Assembly: GCA_001898185.1 (NCBI GenBank)
Contig: MKTI01000009.1
Location: 124,001 to 188,000 of the forward strand
DNA: 64,000 bases
Origin: Cellulomonas sp. 73-145
Lineage (GTDB): Bacteria; Actinomycetota; Actinomycetes; Actinomycetales; Cellulomonadaceae
Direction of reading: 5' to 3'
Part shown: positions 36,343 through 45,262 of the stretch, piece after piece
How the letters are laid out: each line of letters begins with the position of its first letter
Position numbering within the stretch: the stretch's first letter is position 1
Made by a program: the position numbers and the translations under genes
Notes under the pieces: model-generated
What the model was told of the DNA's origin: nothing
What the model saw: the letters and a program-made list of their open reading frames with translations, nothing else
The model's database searches: none

Positions 36343-37182
36343 ATGACGGACGTGGACGTGCGCATCGGCATCTCGGGCTGGCGGTACCGGCCGTGGCGTG
36401 GCGTGTTCTACCCGCCCGGGCTGCCGCAGCGCCGGGAGCTGGAGTACGCCTCGCGGCGCCTGCGCACGGTCGAGCTGAACGGTTCCTTCTACTCGTTGCA
36501 GCGGCCCGAGAGCTACCTCGCCTGGGCGGCCGCCGTGCCGACCGACTTCCTGTTCGCCGTCAAGGGCGGACGGTTCATCACCCATATGAAGCGGCTGCGG
36601 GACGTCGCCGCGCCGCTCGCCAACTTCTTCGCCAGCGGACCGCTCGCGCTCGGCCCTCTGCTCGGGCCCGTGCTGTGGCAGCTGCCGGAGCGGCTCGCCT
36701 TCGAGCCGGACCTGGTCGAGGCCTTCTTCGCGCAGCTGCCGCGCAGCACCGCGGAGGCGGCGACGCTGGCCGAGCGGCACGACGAGCGGCTCGACGGCCG
36801 GGCGTGGACCACGACGGATGCGGACCGGCCGCTGCGGCACGCCCTCGAGGTGCGTCACGCGGGGTTCGTGGACCCCCGGTTCACCGCGCTGGCCAGGGCG
36901 TACGGCGTCGCGGTCGTGGTCGCGGACACCGCGGGGAAGTGGCCCCTGCTCCTCGAGCCGACCGCGCCGCTGGTGTACGTCCGGCTGCACGGCGACACCG
37001 AGCTGTACGTCAGCGGCTACGACCCACCGGCGCTGACCCTGTGGGCGGACCGCATCCGGCGGTGGGCCGACGAGGGGCACGACGTGGTCGTCTACTTCGA
37101 CAACGACGTGAAGGTCCGGGCGCCGTTCGACGCGATGGCGCTCGCGGACCTGCTGGGCGTCGGCCCGCCGGCCACCGACTGA
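36343..37182 (+). CDS. DUF72 family protein
   Basis: 279 residues. TIM-barrel DUF72 pattern: RIGISGWRYRPWRGVFYPPG, TVELNGSFYSLQRPESYLAW, FLFAVKGGRFITHMKRL, YVRLHGDTELYVSGY and VVVYFDNDVKVRAPFDAMAL. Phosphodiesterase or endonuclease roles have been proposed for the family but none is established. Divergent from the DNA glycosylase gene. Confidence 0.88.
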   Translation: MTDVDVRIGISGWRYRPWRGVFYPPGLPQRRELEYASRRLRTVELNGSFYSLQRPESYLAWAAAVPTDFLFAVKGGRFITHMKRLRDVAAPLANFFASGPLALGPLLGPVLWQLPERLAFEPDLVEAFFAQLPRSTAEAATLAERHDERLDGRAWTTTDADRPLRHALEVRHAGFVDPRFTALARAYGVAVVVADTAGKWPLLLEPTAPLVYVRLHGDTELYVSGYDPPALTLWADRIRRWADEGHDVVVYFDNDVKVRAPFDAMALADLLGVGPPATD

Positions 37183-37203
37183 CCCCGCGGTCCGCGCGGC
37201 CGG

Positions 37204-37578
37204 TCAGCGCCCGCGCAGCCGGTCGATCTCCCGCCGCTCCCGCTTGGTCGGTCGCCCGGCGCCACGGTCCCGCACGCCCAGCGCCGCGACGTGCTCCTTC
37301 GGCACCGGTGCGGGGGAGCGGTCGAGGTAGCACGTCACCGCGACCGCCGCGGACACGCGCTTGACGATGGTCCGCTCGACGATCACCACGCGGTCCCGCT
37401 CGGCACCCCGGACGTGCACCTCGTCGCCCGGCACGACGATCGTCGCCGGCTTGGCGCGCTCACCGTTGACGCGCACGTGCCCGCCGCGACAGGCAGCACC
37501 GGCCGCCGACCTGGTCGGGAACAGCCGCACGGCCCACGTCCACGCGTCGACCCGTGCGCGCACCTGCTCAGCCGGCAT
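37204..37578 (-). CDS. S4-domain RNA-binding protein (Hsp15-like)
   Basis: 124 residues. S4 domain VDAWTWAVRLFPTRSAAGAA...GGHVRVNGERAKPATIVVPGDEV with a basic C-terminal tail (GRPTKRERREIDRLRGR), as in Hsp15/HslR, which binds stalled 50S-peptidyl-tRNA complexes. ATG start. Confidence 0.88.
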   Translation of the reverse strand: MPAEQVRARVDAWTWAVRLFPTRSAAGAACRGGHVRVNGERAKPATIVVPGDEVHVRGAERDRVVIVERTIVKRVSAAVAVTCYLDRSPAPVPKEHVAALGVRDRGAGRPTKRERREIDRLRGR

Positions 37579-37651
37579 CGCCCCAGCGTGCCACGGGCCG
37601 GGCGGGAGCCATCCCCGCCCGGCCCGTGCCGGTCACCCTGCGCGCGAGGCG

Positions 37652-39334
37652 TCAGTGCCGCAGCTCGAGGTACTTCTCGATCAGGCCCTTGGTCGACGGG
37701 TCCTGCGCCTCGAGCGCCGCGCGGTCGCCCTCGACGGCCGGGGCGATCTCCATCGCGAGCTTCTTGCCCAGCTCGACGCCCCACTGGTCGAACGAGTCGA
37801 TGCCCCACACGACGCCCTCGACGAAGGTGATGTGCTCGTAGAGCGCGATCAGCTGGCCCAGCACCGACGGGGTCAGCGCCGGCGCCAGGATCGACGTCGT
37901 CGGCCGGTTCCCCGAGAACACCCGGGCCGGCACGATCGCCTCGTCCGTCCCCTCGGCACGGACCTCGTCGGCCGTCTTGCCGAAGGCCAGCGCCTTGGTC
38001 TGCGCGAAGTAGTTCGCCAGGAACAGGGCGTGCACGTCGGTGTCGCCGTCCTTCAGCGGGTGCGCCGGGTTGGCCACCGCGATGAAGTCCGCCGGGATGA
38101 TGCGGGTGCCCTGGTGGATCAGCTGGTAGAAGGCGTGCTGACCGTTGGTGCCGGGCTCGCCCCAGAACACCTCGCCGGTCTGCGTGGTGACGGGGGAGCC
38201 GTCCCAGCGCACCGACTTGCCGTTGGACTCCATCGTCAGCTGCTGCAGGTACGCCGGGAACCGGGACAGGTACTGCGCGTAGGGCAGCACCGCGTGGGTG
38301 TGCGCGCCCAGGAAGTTGACGTACCAGACGTTGAGCAGACCCATGAGCACAGGCACGTTCTGCGCGAACGGCGTCCGCGCGACGTGCTCGTCCACCACGT
38401 GGAAGCCGTGCAGCAGGTCGGTGAAGCCGTCCTCGCCGATCGCGATCGCCAGCGAGAGGCCGATCGCCGAGTCCATCGAGTAGCGGCCGCCCACCCAGTC
38501 CCAGAACCCGAACGCGTTGGCCGGGTCGATGCCGAACGCCGCGACCTTGTCCAGGGCGGTCGACACGGCGACGAAGTGCCGGGCCACGGCACCGGTGCGG
38601 GCCTCGTCGGTGTCCTCGATCCGACCCTCGGCCACCAGCCGCTCCCAGAGCCAGGCCCGCGCCAGCCGCGCGTTGGTCAGCGTCTCCAGCGTGCCGAACG
38701 TCTTGGACGCGACGATGAACAGCGTCGTCGCCGGGTCGAGGTCCTTGACCTTCTCGGCCAGGTCCGTGGGGTCGATGTTGGAGACGAACCGCACGCTCAG
38801 CCCGTCCAGCACGTAGGGCTTGAGCGCCTCGTACGCCATCGCCGGGCCCAGGTCGGAGCCGCCGATGCCGATGTTGACGACCGTGCGCACCCGCTCGCCG
38901 GTCACGCCGGTCCAGGCGCCGGTGCGCACCTTGTCGGCGAACGCGTAGACCTTGGTCAGCACGTCCTGCACGTCCGCGTCGACGTCCTGCCCGTCGACGA
39001 CGAGCCGCGGCGACGACCCCGCCGGGCGCCGCAGCGCCGTGTGCAGCACCGCCCGGTTCTCGGTCACGTTGATGTGCTCGCCGCGCAGCATGGCGCCGAA
39101 CCGGTCCGCGACGCCCACCTCGTCCGCCAGCCGCGTCAGCAGCGCCAGCGTCTCGTCCGTGACCAGGTTCTTGGACAGGTCGACGGTGAGGTCGCCCAGC
39201 TCGAACGTGAGCCGACGGGCACGCTGCGGGTCCTGCGCGAACCACGCCCGCAGGTCCGGGCGCAGCGTGCTCTCGTGGTCCGACAGCGCCTGCCAGGCGT
39301 CGGTGGTGGTGGGGTCGATCGGCGACGAGGACAC
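37652..39334 (-). CDS. pgi: Glucose-6-phosphate isomerase
   Basis: 560 residues from the GTG at 39334 (GGGAG 6 nt upstream). PGI signatures [40 protein letters not shown] (catalytic Arg), catalytic Glu in [20 protein letters not shown], and Lys near the C-terminus in [11 protein letters not shown]. Interconverts glucose-6-P and fructose-6-P, the product step of several sugar routes in this window including NagB. Confidence 0.95.
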   Translation of the reverse strand: MSSSPIDPTTTDAWQALSDHESTLRPDLRAWFAQDPQRARRLTFELGDLTVDLSKNLVTDETLALLTRLADEVGVADRFGAMLRGEHINVTENRAVLHTALRRPAGSSPRLVVDGQDVDADVQDVLTKVYAFADKVRTGAWTGVTGERVRTVVNIGIGGSDLGPAMAYEALKPYVLDGLSVRFVSNIDPTDLAEKVKDLDPATTLFIVASKTFGTLETLTNARLARAWLWERLVAEGRIEDTDEARTGAVARHFVAVSTALDKVAAFGIDPANAFGFWDWVGGRYSMDSAIGLSLAIAIGEDGFTDLLHGFHVVDEHVARTPFAQNVPVLMGLLNVWYVNFLGAHTHAVLPYAQYLSRFPAYLQQLTMESNGKSVRWDGSPVTTQTGEVFWGEPGTNGQHAFYQLIHQGTRIIPADFIAVANPAHPLKDGDTDVHALFLANYFAQTKALAFGKTADEVRAEGTDEAIVPARVFSGNRPTTSILAPALTPSVLGQLIALYEHITFVEGVVWGIDSFDQWGVELGKKLAMEIAPAVEGDRAALEAQDPSTKGLIEKYLELRH

Positions 39335-39437
39335 GGCTGCTCCCGGCAAGGACGTGGTGTGGACCGTCCCACCGTATTGCCTCCCGGTGACCGGGCTACC
39401 GGGACCCTCGTGCCTGCGGCGCGACGGGGCCGGGCGC

Positions 39438-39965
39438 TCACCACAGCGGACGGGCGCCGCGGGTCCCTCCCTCCGGCACCGGGCTGAGCAGCGTGCGCAG
39501 GTCCGCGCGCAGCTGCTCCACCCGCTCCGCACCGACCTGCGCCGCCCAGTCGCGTTCCAGCTCGGCGTAGATCGAGTCGACGTGCCGCACGTAGTCGACG
39601 CCCTTGTCCGTCAGGGTGACGGTGACCGCGCGCCGGTCGTGCGCATCGGGACGGCGCTCCACGTACCCCCACTGCTCGAGCTCGGCGACCACCTGGGAGG
39701 CCGCCTGCTTGGTCACCTCGAGGTGCGCGGCGATCTCGACCACGTTCGAGCCGCCCGTGCGGGTCAGCAGCCGGAACACGTAGCCGTGCGCCGGGCGCAG
39801 CGCCTCCCGGCCCTCCTCGCGCAGGCGGTCGTGCAGGCGGTCGACGAGGTGCCGGAAGCCCATCGCGAGCAGCAGCGGCAGCTCGGTCGGCAGCGGGTCC
39901 GTCGGCTCGGCCCGGAGCGGCACGGCGTGGGTCGCGGTGGCCGCGGTCCGGTGTCCTGGTGGCAC
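39438..39965 (-). CDS. MarR-family regulator
   Basis: 175 residues from the GTG at 39965 (AAGGAG upstream). Winged helix [32 protein letters not shown] followed by wing [18 protein letters not shown]. It probably represses itself and the divergent cupin gene through the palindromes in the intergenic region. Confidence 0.9.
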   Translation of the reverse strand: MPPGHRTAATATHAVPLRAEPTDPLPTELPLLLAMGFRHLVDRLHDRLREEGREALRPAHGYVFRLLTRTGGSNVVEIAAHLEVTKQAASQVVAELEQWGYVERRPDAHDRRAVTVTLTDKGVDYVRHVDSIYAELERDWAAQVGAERVEQLRADLRTLLSPVPEGGTRGARPLW

Positions 39966-39983
39966 TGTCAGCGCTCCTTGATC

Positions 39984-39998
39984 GTCAAGCCACTTGAC
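39984..39998. promoter_or_regulatory. Palindromic operator between marR and cupin genes
   Basis: GTCAAG-CCA-CTTGAC is a perfect 6-3-6 inverted repeat; GACCA-GA-TGGTC (39996-40007) overlaps it and GTCTTGAC follows at 40012-40019. A TAGCGT hexamer (40008-40013) may be the -10 of the cupin gene. A MarR dimer is the obvious candidate ligand. Confidence 0.5.
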
Positions 39999-40055
39999 CA
40001 GATGGTCTAGCGTCTTGACCAACCGTACCGATCGCGCACCCACAGAGGAGTCCCC

Positions 40056-40430
40056 GTGCCGCTGAGCACCCTGTCCGACGCACCGACCTTCGCCGCCGAC
40101 GGCTTCGTCTTCCAGCCGCTCGCGGCCCCGTCCCGCGGCAGCACCGAGATCGCCGTCTGGCAGGTCACCGGCCAGCCCGGTGCGCGCAGCTCCGTGCACT
40201 CGATGGACCGCGAGGAGGTGTTCGTTGTCGCCGAGGGGGTGCTCGGCGCGACGGTGGACGGTGCGCAGCTGCGCGCCGGTACGGGTGACGCGCTGACCGT
40301 CCCCGCCGGTGCCGTGCTGCAGCTGTGGAACGCCGGCGACGGCGGTCCAGTCCGGCTGATCGCCTGCACCAGCCGCGGCATGCGCGCGACGGTGGACGGC
40401 GCGACGTTCGCGCCACCCTGGGCGCAGTAG
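40056..40430 (+). CDS. Cupin-domain protein
   Basis: 124 residues, single cupin barrel: PGARSSVHSMDREEVFVVAEG (motif 1 with His and Glu ligand positions) and GDALTVPAGAVLQLWNAG (motif 2). Metal-binding enzyme or sensor of unknown substrate. Divergent from the marR gene and presumably controlled by it. GTG start. Confidence 0.85.
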   Translation: MPLSTLSDAPTFAADGFVFQPLAAPSRGSTEIAVWQVTGQPGARSSVHSMDREEVFVVAEGVLGATVDGAQLRAGTGDALTVPAGAVLQLWNAGDGGPVRLIACTSRGMRATVDGATFAPPWAQ

Positions 40431-40449
40431 CGCGCCTAGGGTGACCGGC

Positions 40450-41367
40450 GTGGCCGACGACCGCACCCCGCCTCCACCGTCGCTGGTGTGCTGCGGGCTC
40501 ACCACCCTCGACGTGGTCCAGGTGGTCGACGCCGTCCCCGGTCCGGACCAGAAGGTGGTGGCGCGGGACCTGCACGTCGCCTTCGGTGGTCCGGCGGCGA
40601 ACGCCGCGGCGACGGCGGTTGCGCTCGGCGTGCGGACCACCCTGGTCACGGCGCTGGGGGATGGGCCGGTCGCGGACCTGGTCCGGGCCGGGCTGCGCGA
40701 TGCCGGCGTCGAGGTGGTGGACCTGCTCGCCGGCCGGCCCGCCGACCCGCCGGTGTCGACCGTGCTGGTGACGGCCTCGACCGGCCAGCGTGCGGTGGCG
40801 TCCACCAACGCGACGGGCCGTCCGGACGACCTGGGTCCGGCGGCGCGGGCCGCGCTCGACGTGCTCTCCGGCGCCACCGCGCTCCTGGTCGACGGGCACC
40901 ACCTCGCTGCTGCTGTGGTCCTGGCCGCCGAGGCCGGCCGCCAGGGTGTCCCGGTGCTCCTCGACGGCGGCAGCTGGAAGCCAGGCCTGGCGTCCCTGCT
41001 CGCCCACGTGGACGTCGCGGTGCTGTCGGGCGACTTCCGGCTGCCGGGCGCGGCCGACGACGGGCCGGACCGGCTGCTCGAGGCCGTCGCCGCCCTCGGC
41101 CCGTCCGTGGTCGCCCGGTCGGCCGGCGGGGGAGCGGTCAGGGTGCGTCTGGGCGCTCGGTACGACGAGGTGGTACCGCCGCCGCTGGCGCCCGGCGAGC
41201 TCGTCGACACGCTCGGCGCCGGCGACGTGCTGCACGGGGCGATGGGCGCCGCGCTGGCCCGTGGCCGTGACCCGCTCACAGCGCTGCGCGAGGCGGTTCC
41301 GGTCGCCACCGAGTCGTGCCGGCACGCCGGCGCGCTCGGCTGGGTCCCGTCCTCGGCTCGCCACTGA
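40450..41367 (+). CDS. PfkB-family sugar kinase
   Basis: 305 residues from the GTG at 40450, chosen over the GTG at 40441 because a TAGGGT hexamer (40437-40442) spans the latter and sits 7 nt before the former. PfkB signatures: CCGLTTLDVVQVVDAVPGP, FGGPAANAAATAVALG, and the catalytic Asp in ELVDTLGAGDVLHGA. Phosphorylates a sugar or sugar phosphate; substrate not assignable. Confidence 0.85.
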   Translation: MADDRTPPPPSLVCCGLTTLDVVQVVDAVPGPDQKVVARDLHVAFGGPAANAAATAVALGVRTTLVTALGDGPVADLVRAGLRDAGVEVVDLLAGRPADPPVSTVLVTASTGQRAVASTNATGRPDDLGPAARAALDVLSGATALLVDGHHLAAAVVLAAEAGRQGVPVLLDGGSWKPGLASLLAHVDVAVLSGDFRLPGAADDGPDRLLEAVAALGPSVVARSAGGGAVRVRLGARYDEVVPPPLAPGELVDTLGAGDVLHGAMGAALARGRDPLTALREAVPVATESCRHAGALGWVPSSARH

Positions 41368-41535
41368 GCGCCCGCACCTCGTCGCGCTGACCGCGGGCCG
41401 GGTCGGCCGCGCCCTGTCGCGCCGGTGCCCGCGTCCGTCGACCGGTACGCGTCCACGCCGGGCCTGTTTCGGTCGTGTGACGCCCTGACCTGCGCAGACA
41501 TCCCATGAGTCGTGCAGGTGAACGGCTCGTCACGA

Positions 41536-41551
41536 TGTGATCACGGTCACG
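41536..41551 (+). promoter_or_regulatory. CRP/GlxR-like activator site
   Basis: TGTGATCACGGTCACG matches TGTGA-N6-TCACA in 9 of 10 defined positions. It is centred about 52 bp before the inferred start of the ROK gene, a normal activator position, and suggests cAMP-linked control of amino-sugar use. Confidence 0.45.
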
Positions 41552-41559
41552 GGAACCGC

Positions 41560-41590
41560 TTGACGTCGATTAGTAAGGAAGGTCTACTAA
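41560..41590 (+). promoter_or_regulatory. Promoter and ROK operator of the amino-sugar regulator gene
   Basis: TTGACG (41560-41565), 17-bp spacer and TCTACT (41583-41588). Inside it, TTAGTA-N9-TACTAA (41570-41590) is a perfect 6-bp-arm inverted repeat of the AT-rich kind used by NagC-like ROK repressors. The GTG start follows the -10 by 7 nt, implying a leaderless, self-repressed transcript. Confidence 0.65.
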
Positions 41591-41595
41591 CAAAC

Positions 41596-42753
41596 GTGAC
41601 GACGCAGGTGGGCGCCCGCCGGATCAGCCGGGCGCTGCGACCGACGGGCAAGGTGCTCCCCGAGCACGCCCGCGCGCACAACCGGTCCCTGGTGCTCGGC
41701 CACCTGTTCCACTCCGGCCCGTCGTCCCGGGCCGACATCGCCCGGAGCACCGGCCTGACCCGCGTGACGGTGTCCGACCTGGTGGGGGACCTGATCGACG
41801 AGGGGCTGGTGGCCGACCTCGGTGTCCGGTCGGCGGGCAAGGTCGGCAAGCCGGCCACTCTCGTCGGGATGCGGACGGAGGACTTCGTCGTCGTCGCGGT
41901 CGACCTGACCGACGACGCGCGGATGCTGGGCGCCGTCATGACCCTGACCGGAGACGTCGTCGCCCGCCGCGAGGTGCCGCTCGACGGCCGCCGGGGCGAC
42001 GAGGCGGCCGACCTGCTCACCGACCTGTGCCGCGACCTCCTTGCCGCCGCACCCGCGCCGGTGCTCGGCATCGGCATCGCCTCCCCGGGCGTGGTCGACG
42101 CCGACGGGGTGGTCGTCGAGGCACCCAACCGCGGCTGGTACGGGCTGCCGCTGGCGGCGCGGCTGGCACAGACGCTCGGCGTGCCGGTGCACGTCGCCAA
42201 CGACGCCAACACCCGCGCGCTGGGCGAGTTCACCTACGGCGGTGCGCAGGACGCCGCGATGGTGCTCACCGTCGGCCAGGGCGTCGGCGCCGGCCTGCTG
42301 GTGGACGGTGCGCTGGTGCGCGGCCGGCGCTGGGCTGCCGGCGAGATCGGCCACGTGACCGTGGTGGACGACTCGTCGTCCGAGGAGCCCCTGCCGTGCG
42401 CCTGCGGGCGCCGCGGCTGCCTGGAGACCGTGCTGAGCGCGCCGGCCCTGCGCCGCCGCGTCGCCGGTCTCGACCGTGAAGCTGCCGACGCCGCGCTGGC
42501 GTCGGTCGGACGGCTGCTGGGAGTGACCCTGGCACCCGTCGCGAGTGCGCTGAACCTCGCGGAGGTCCTGCTCTCCGGCCCGCCGGAGCTGCTGGACGGC
42601 CCTCTGCGGGAGGCGGCGCTCGCCACCGTGCGCGAGCGGACCATGCCCGTCATCGGGCAGGAGCTCGACATCCGGATGGCAACGCTGGACGAGGACGCCT
42701 CGCTGACGGGCGCGGCGGTCCTGGTCCTGTCGGGTCAGCTCGGGGTCACGTGA
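41596..42753 (+). CDS. ROK-family transcriptional repressor (NagC-like)
   Basis: 385 residues from the GTG at 41596. N-terminal winged helix (RADIARSTGLTRVTVSDLVGDLIDEGLV) and C-terminal ROK sugar-kinase fold with GIGIASPGVVD, NDANTRALGEF, GVGAGLLVDG and the zinc motif CACGRRGCLETV. It heads the amino-sugar operon and probably represses it and itself; the inducer would be an amino-sugar phosphate or similar. Confidence 0.9.
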   Translation: MTTQVGARRISRALRPTGKVLPEHARAHNRSLVLGHLFHSGPSSRADIARSTGLTRVTVSDLVGDLIDEGLVADLGVRSAGKVGKPATLVGMRTEDFVVVAVDLTDDARMLGAVMTLTGDVVARREVPLDGRRGDEAADLLTDLCRDLLAAAPAPVLGIGIASPGVVDADGVVVEAPNRGWYGLPLAARLAQTLGVPVHVANDANTRALGEFTYGGAQDAAMVLTVGQGVGAGLLVDGALVRGRRWAAGEIGHVTVVDDSSSEEPLPCACGRRGCLETVLSAPALRRRVAGLDREAADAALASVGRLLGVTLAPVASALNLAEVLLSGPPELLDGPLREAALATVRERTMPVIGQELDIRMATLDEDASLTGAAVLVLSGQLGVT

Positions 42754-42838
42754 CGACCCCGAGCCGACCGTCCAGCAGGTCGCAGCACCACCCGGCGTCG
42801 TCGTCGACGAACGCCTTGCTCACAGGAGGAGCTCCAAC

Positions 42839-44124
42839 GTGAAGATCCTACGTTTCGCGGCCGTCGGCCTCGCGGCGACGCTCGCGCTCGCGGCCTGCAG
42901 CTCCGGCAGCGGCTCGAGCGGCACGACGACGGCGGCCGGTGGCGGCACGCCCGCGCCGGCGACGATCAAGCTGTGGCTGGCCGGCGCCGACACGCCCGAC
43001 GAGCTGCGCACCTACCTCAAGACGGAGTTCGCCAAGCAGAACCCCGGCTCGACGCTGGTGATCGAGCAGCAGGACTGGGGCGACCTGGTCACCAAGCTGA
43101 CCACCGCGCTGCCGGACGCCGCGAACACCCCCGACGTCGCCGAGCTGGGCAACACGCAGTCCTCGACGTTCACCAACGTCGGCGCCTTCATGGACATCTC
43201 GAGCATGTACAACGACCTGGGCGGCTCGAAGCTGCTGCCCGGGTTCGTCGAGGCCGGCAAGGTCGACGGCAAGAACTACACGCTGCCGTACTGTCGGAGT
43301 TCAACGACGACGTGAAGAAGATCGCCGCGGCGGACCCGAAGGGCATCGCCAACCTGTCCGGCCTGTGGATCGGCGGCCAGGACTGGCGCAACGCGATCTC
43401 CTGGATCTTCGCCAACGGCGGCGAGCTCGCCGTCAAGGACGGCAGCCAGTGGAAGTCGACGATGTCCGACCCGAAGACGATCGTCGGCCTGCAGCAGCTG
43501 CAGGACCTGTGGAAGAACGCCTCGAAGGCGCCGCATGACGCCACCGACGCCAACACCTACAACCACCTGAACGACTCCGACTCGGTCAAGGCGGCGGACG
43601 GCTCCACGACGAGCTACTCGCTCGACGCGGCGACGATCATGGCGCCCGGCTGGGCGCACTGGTCCATCGGCGACCTGGCCAAGAAGGACGGCAAGGACGT
43701 CCGCAACTGGAACGACCAGACGTTCGGCGTGTTCCCGCTCCCGGGTGTCAGCGGCGGTGCCGCACCGGTGTTCGCCGGTGGCTCCAACATCGGCATCTCG
43801 GCCAAGACGCAGCACCCCGAGCTGGCGAAGTCCCTGATGAAGATCATCTTCTCGCCGGAGTACCAGCAGATGCTGGGCAAGAACGGCCTGGGCCCGGCGA
43901 ACACCGACTACGTCAGCTCGCTCGGCACCGACCAGTTCGCCAAGGCGCTGACCGAGTCGGCGCTCAACGCCAAGCTCACCCCGGCCGCACCGGGCTGGGC
44001 CGCGCTGGAGAACAGCAAGAAGCTCGAGGAGTTCTTCCAGAAGATCTCCCAGGGCGCGGACATCGCGTCGACCGCCAAGGCGTTCGACGACGCCGCAACG
44101 CCCATCCTCAACGGCAAGGGCTGA
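42839..44124 (+). pseudogene. Sugar ABC importer solute-binding lipoprotein, broken by a deletion
   Basis: A lipoprotein signal peptide (ALAACSS) and the binding-protein N-domain run in frame from the GTG at 42839 (AGGAGG upstream) to GKNYTLPY near 43291, then the frame is lost and stops at 43315. From LSEFNDDVKKIAAADPKG (43292 on) the rest continues in another frame to 44124. The region normally there (about 24 residues with a YYRKDLF-type motif) is missing, so some 70-80 bp (a number giving remainder 1 modulo 3) appears deleted. The rest of the operon is intact, so a sequencing or assembly error is possible. Confidence 0.85.
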
Positions 44125-44133
44125 CGTCCTGCT

Positions 44134-44173
44134 CCCCGCGGTGCCGGCACGTCGTCCGGCCGGCACCGCGGGG
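44134..44173 (+). terminator. 14-bp perfect hairpin between binding-protein and permease genes
   Basis: CCCCGCGGTGCCGG (44134-44147), 12-nt loop, and the exact complement (44160-44173), 10 nt after the binding-protein stop. No U-run. Same position and style as the hairpin at 3981-4018 in the other importer operon. Confidence 0.7.
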
Positions 44174-44206
44174 CACCGTCCCTCCCGTTCGACCGCAGGA
44201 GCCCCG

Positions 44207-45262
44207 ATGTCACGCCCCGACGCCTCGGCGTCCCCCGCGCCGGCAGGTCCGGTCCCGGTGCCGGAGCAACCGGCCGCCCGGCCCCCGCACGACGCCGTGC
44301 AGCGGTCGACCCGGTCCGCGCGGCGGACCGCCGTCGTGACCGTCGACCCGGACGCGCAGCGTCCCGCACCCCGCCGCCGCGGCCCCCGCCTCCCGTACGC
44401 GCTGCTGGTCCCCTCGATCGGGATCCTCGTGCTCGCCCTCGGCTACCCGCTCGGCTGGCAGGTGGTCACGTCGCTGCAGAAGTTCGGCCTGGCCCAGCAG
44501 TTCGGCAAGCCGCCGCAGTTCGTCGGCCTGCGCAACTACCTCGACCTGGCCGCCGACTCCTACCTGTGGACCGTGGTGGCGCGGTCGATCGCGTTCTGCC
44601 TGGTCAACGCGGGTGTGACGGTGCTGGTCGGCGTGCTGGTGGCGCTGCTGATGAAGGCCGTCGGGACCGTGCCGCGGCTCGCGGTGCAGATCGCGATGCT
44701 GCTCGCGTGGGCGATGCCGGTGGTCGCGTCGATGACCGTGTGGCGGTGGCTGTTCGACTACCGCCGCGGCGTCGTGAACTACGTGCTGACCGCGATGGGC
44801 TTCCACTTCACGGGGCACAGCTGGCTGGCCAACCCGCTGTCCTTCTTCTTCGTCGCCACCGTGATCATCGTCTGGATGTCCGTGCCGTTCGTCGCGTTCT
44901 CCGTCTACGCGGGCCTGAGCCAGGTGCCGGACGAGGTGATGGAGGCCGCCGCGATCGACGGTGCCGACGGCGTGCGGCGGTTCCGCTGGATCGTGCTGCC
45001 GATGATCCGGCCGGTGCTGTCCATCGTGCTGCTGCTGCAGATCATCTGGGACCTGCGGGTGTTCGCCCAGATCCGGCTGCTGCAGGACGCCGGCGGCACG
45101 CCGAGCGAGACCAACCTGCTCGGCACGTACATCTACCAGCTGGGTGTGGGCTCCGGTGACTTCGGGGCGGCCTCGGCGGTGTCGATCTTCGTCCTGCTGC
45201 TCACCGTCGCCCTCAGCTGGGCGTACGTGCGCACGTTGCTGCGAGAGGAGGACGAGCGGTGA
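44207..45262 (+). CDS. Amino-sugar ABC importer, MalF-type permease
   Basis: 351 residues from the ATG at 44207 (CAGGAG 7 nt upstream). A 65-residue Pro/Ala/Arg-rich cytoplasmic leader precedes six predicted membrane segments (LLVPSIGILVLALGYPLGW onward); EAA loop DEVMEAAAIDGADGVRRFRW. Pairs with the 45259 permease; its stop overlaps that start (GTGA). Confidence 0.9.
   Translation: MSRPDASASPAPAGPVPVPEQPAARPPHDAVQRSTRSARRTAVVTVDPDAQRPAPRRRGPRLPYALLVPSIGILVLALGYPLGWQVVTSLQKFGLAQQFGKPPQFVGLRNYLDLAADSYLWTVVARSIAFCLVNAGVTVLVGVLVALLMKAVGTVPRLAVQIAMLLAWAMPVVASMTVWRWLFDYRRGVVNYVLTAMGFHFTGHSWLANPLSFFFVATVIIVWMSVPFVAFSVYAGLSQVPDEVMEAAAIDGADGVRRFRWIVLPMIRPVLSIVLLLQIIWDLRVFAQIRLLQDAGGTPSETNLLGTYIYQLGVGSGDFGAASAVSIFVLLLTVALSWAYVRTLLREEDER

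Noticed and set aside
40004..40017. TGGTCTAG resembling half of a DasR (dre) site
   Set aside because: Only one half-site fits, and it lies in the marR-cupin gap, not at the amino-sugar operon; overlapping MarR-type palindromes explain it better.
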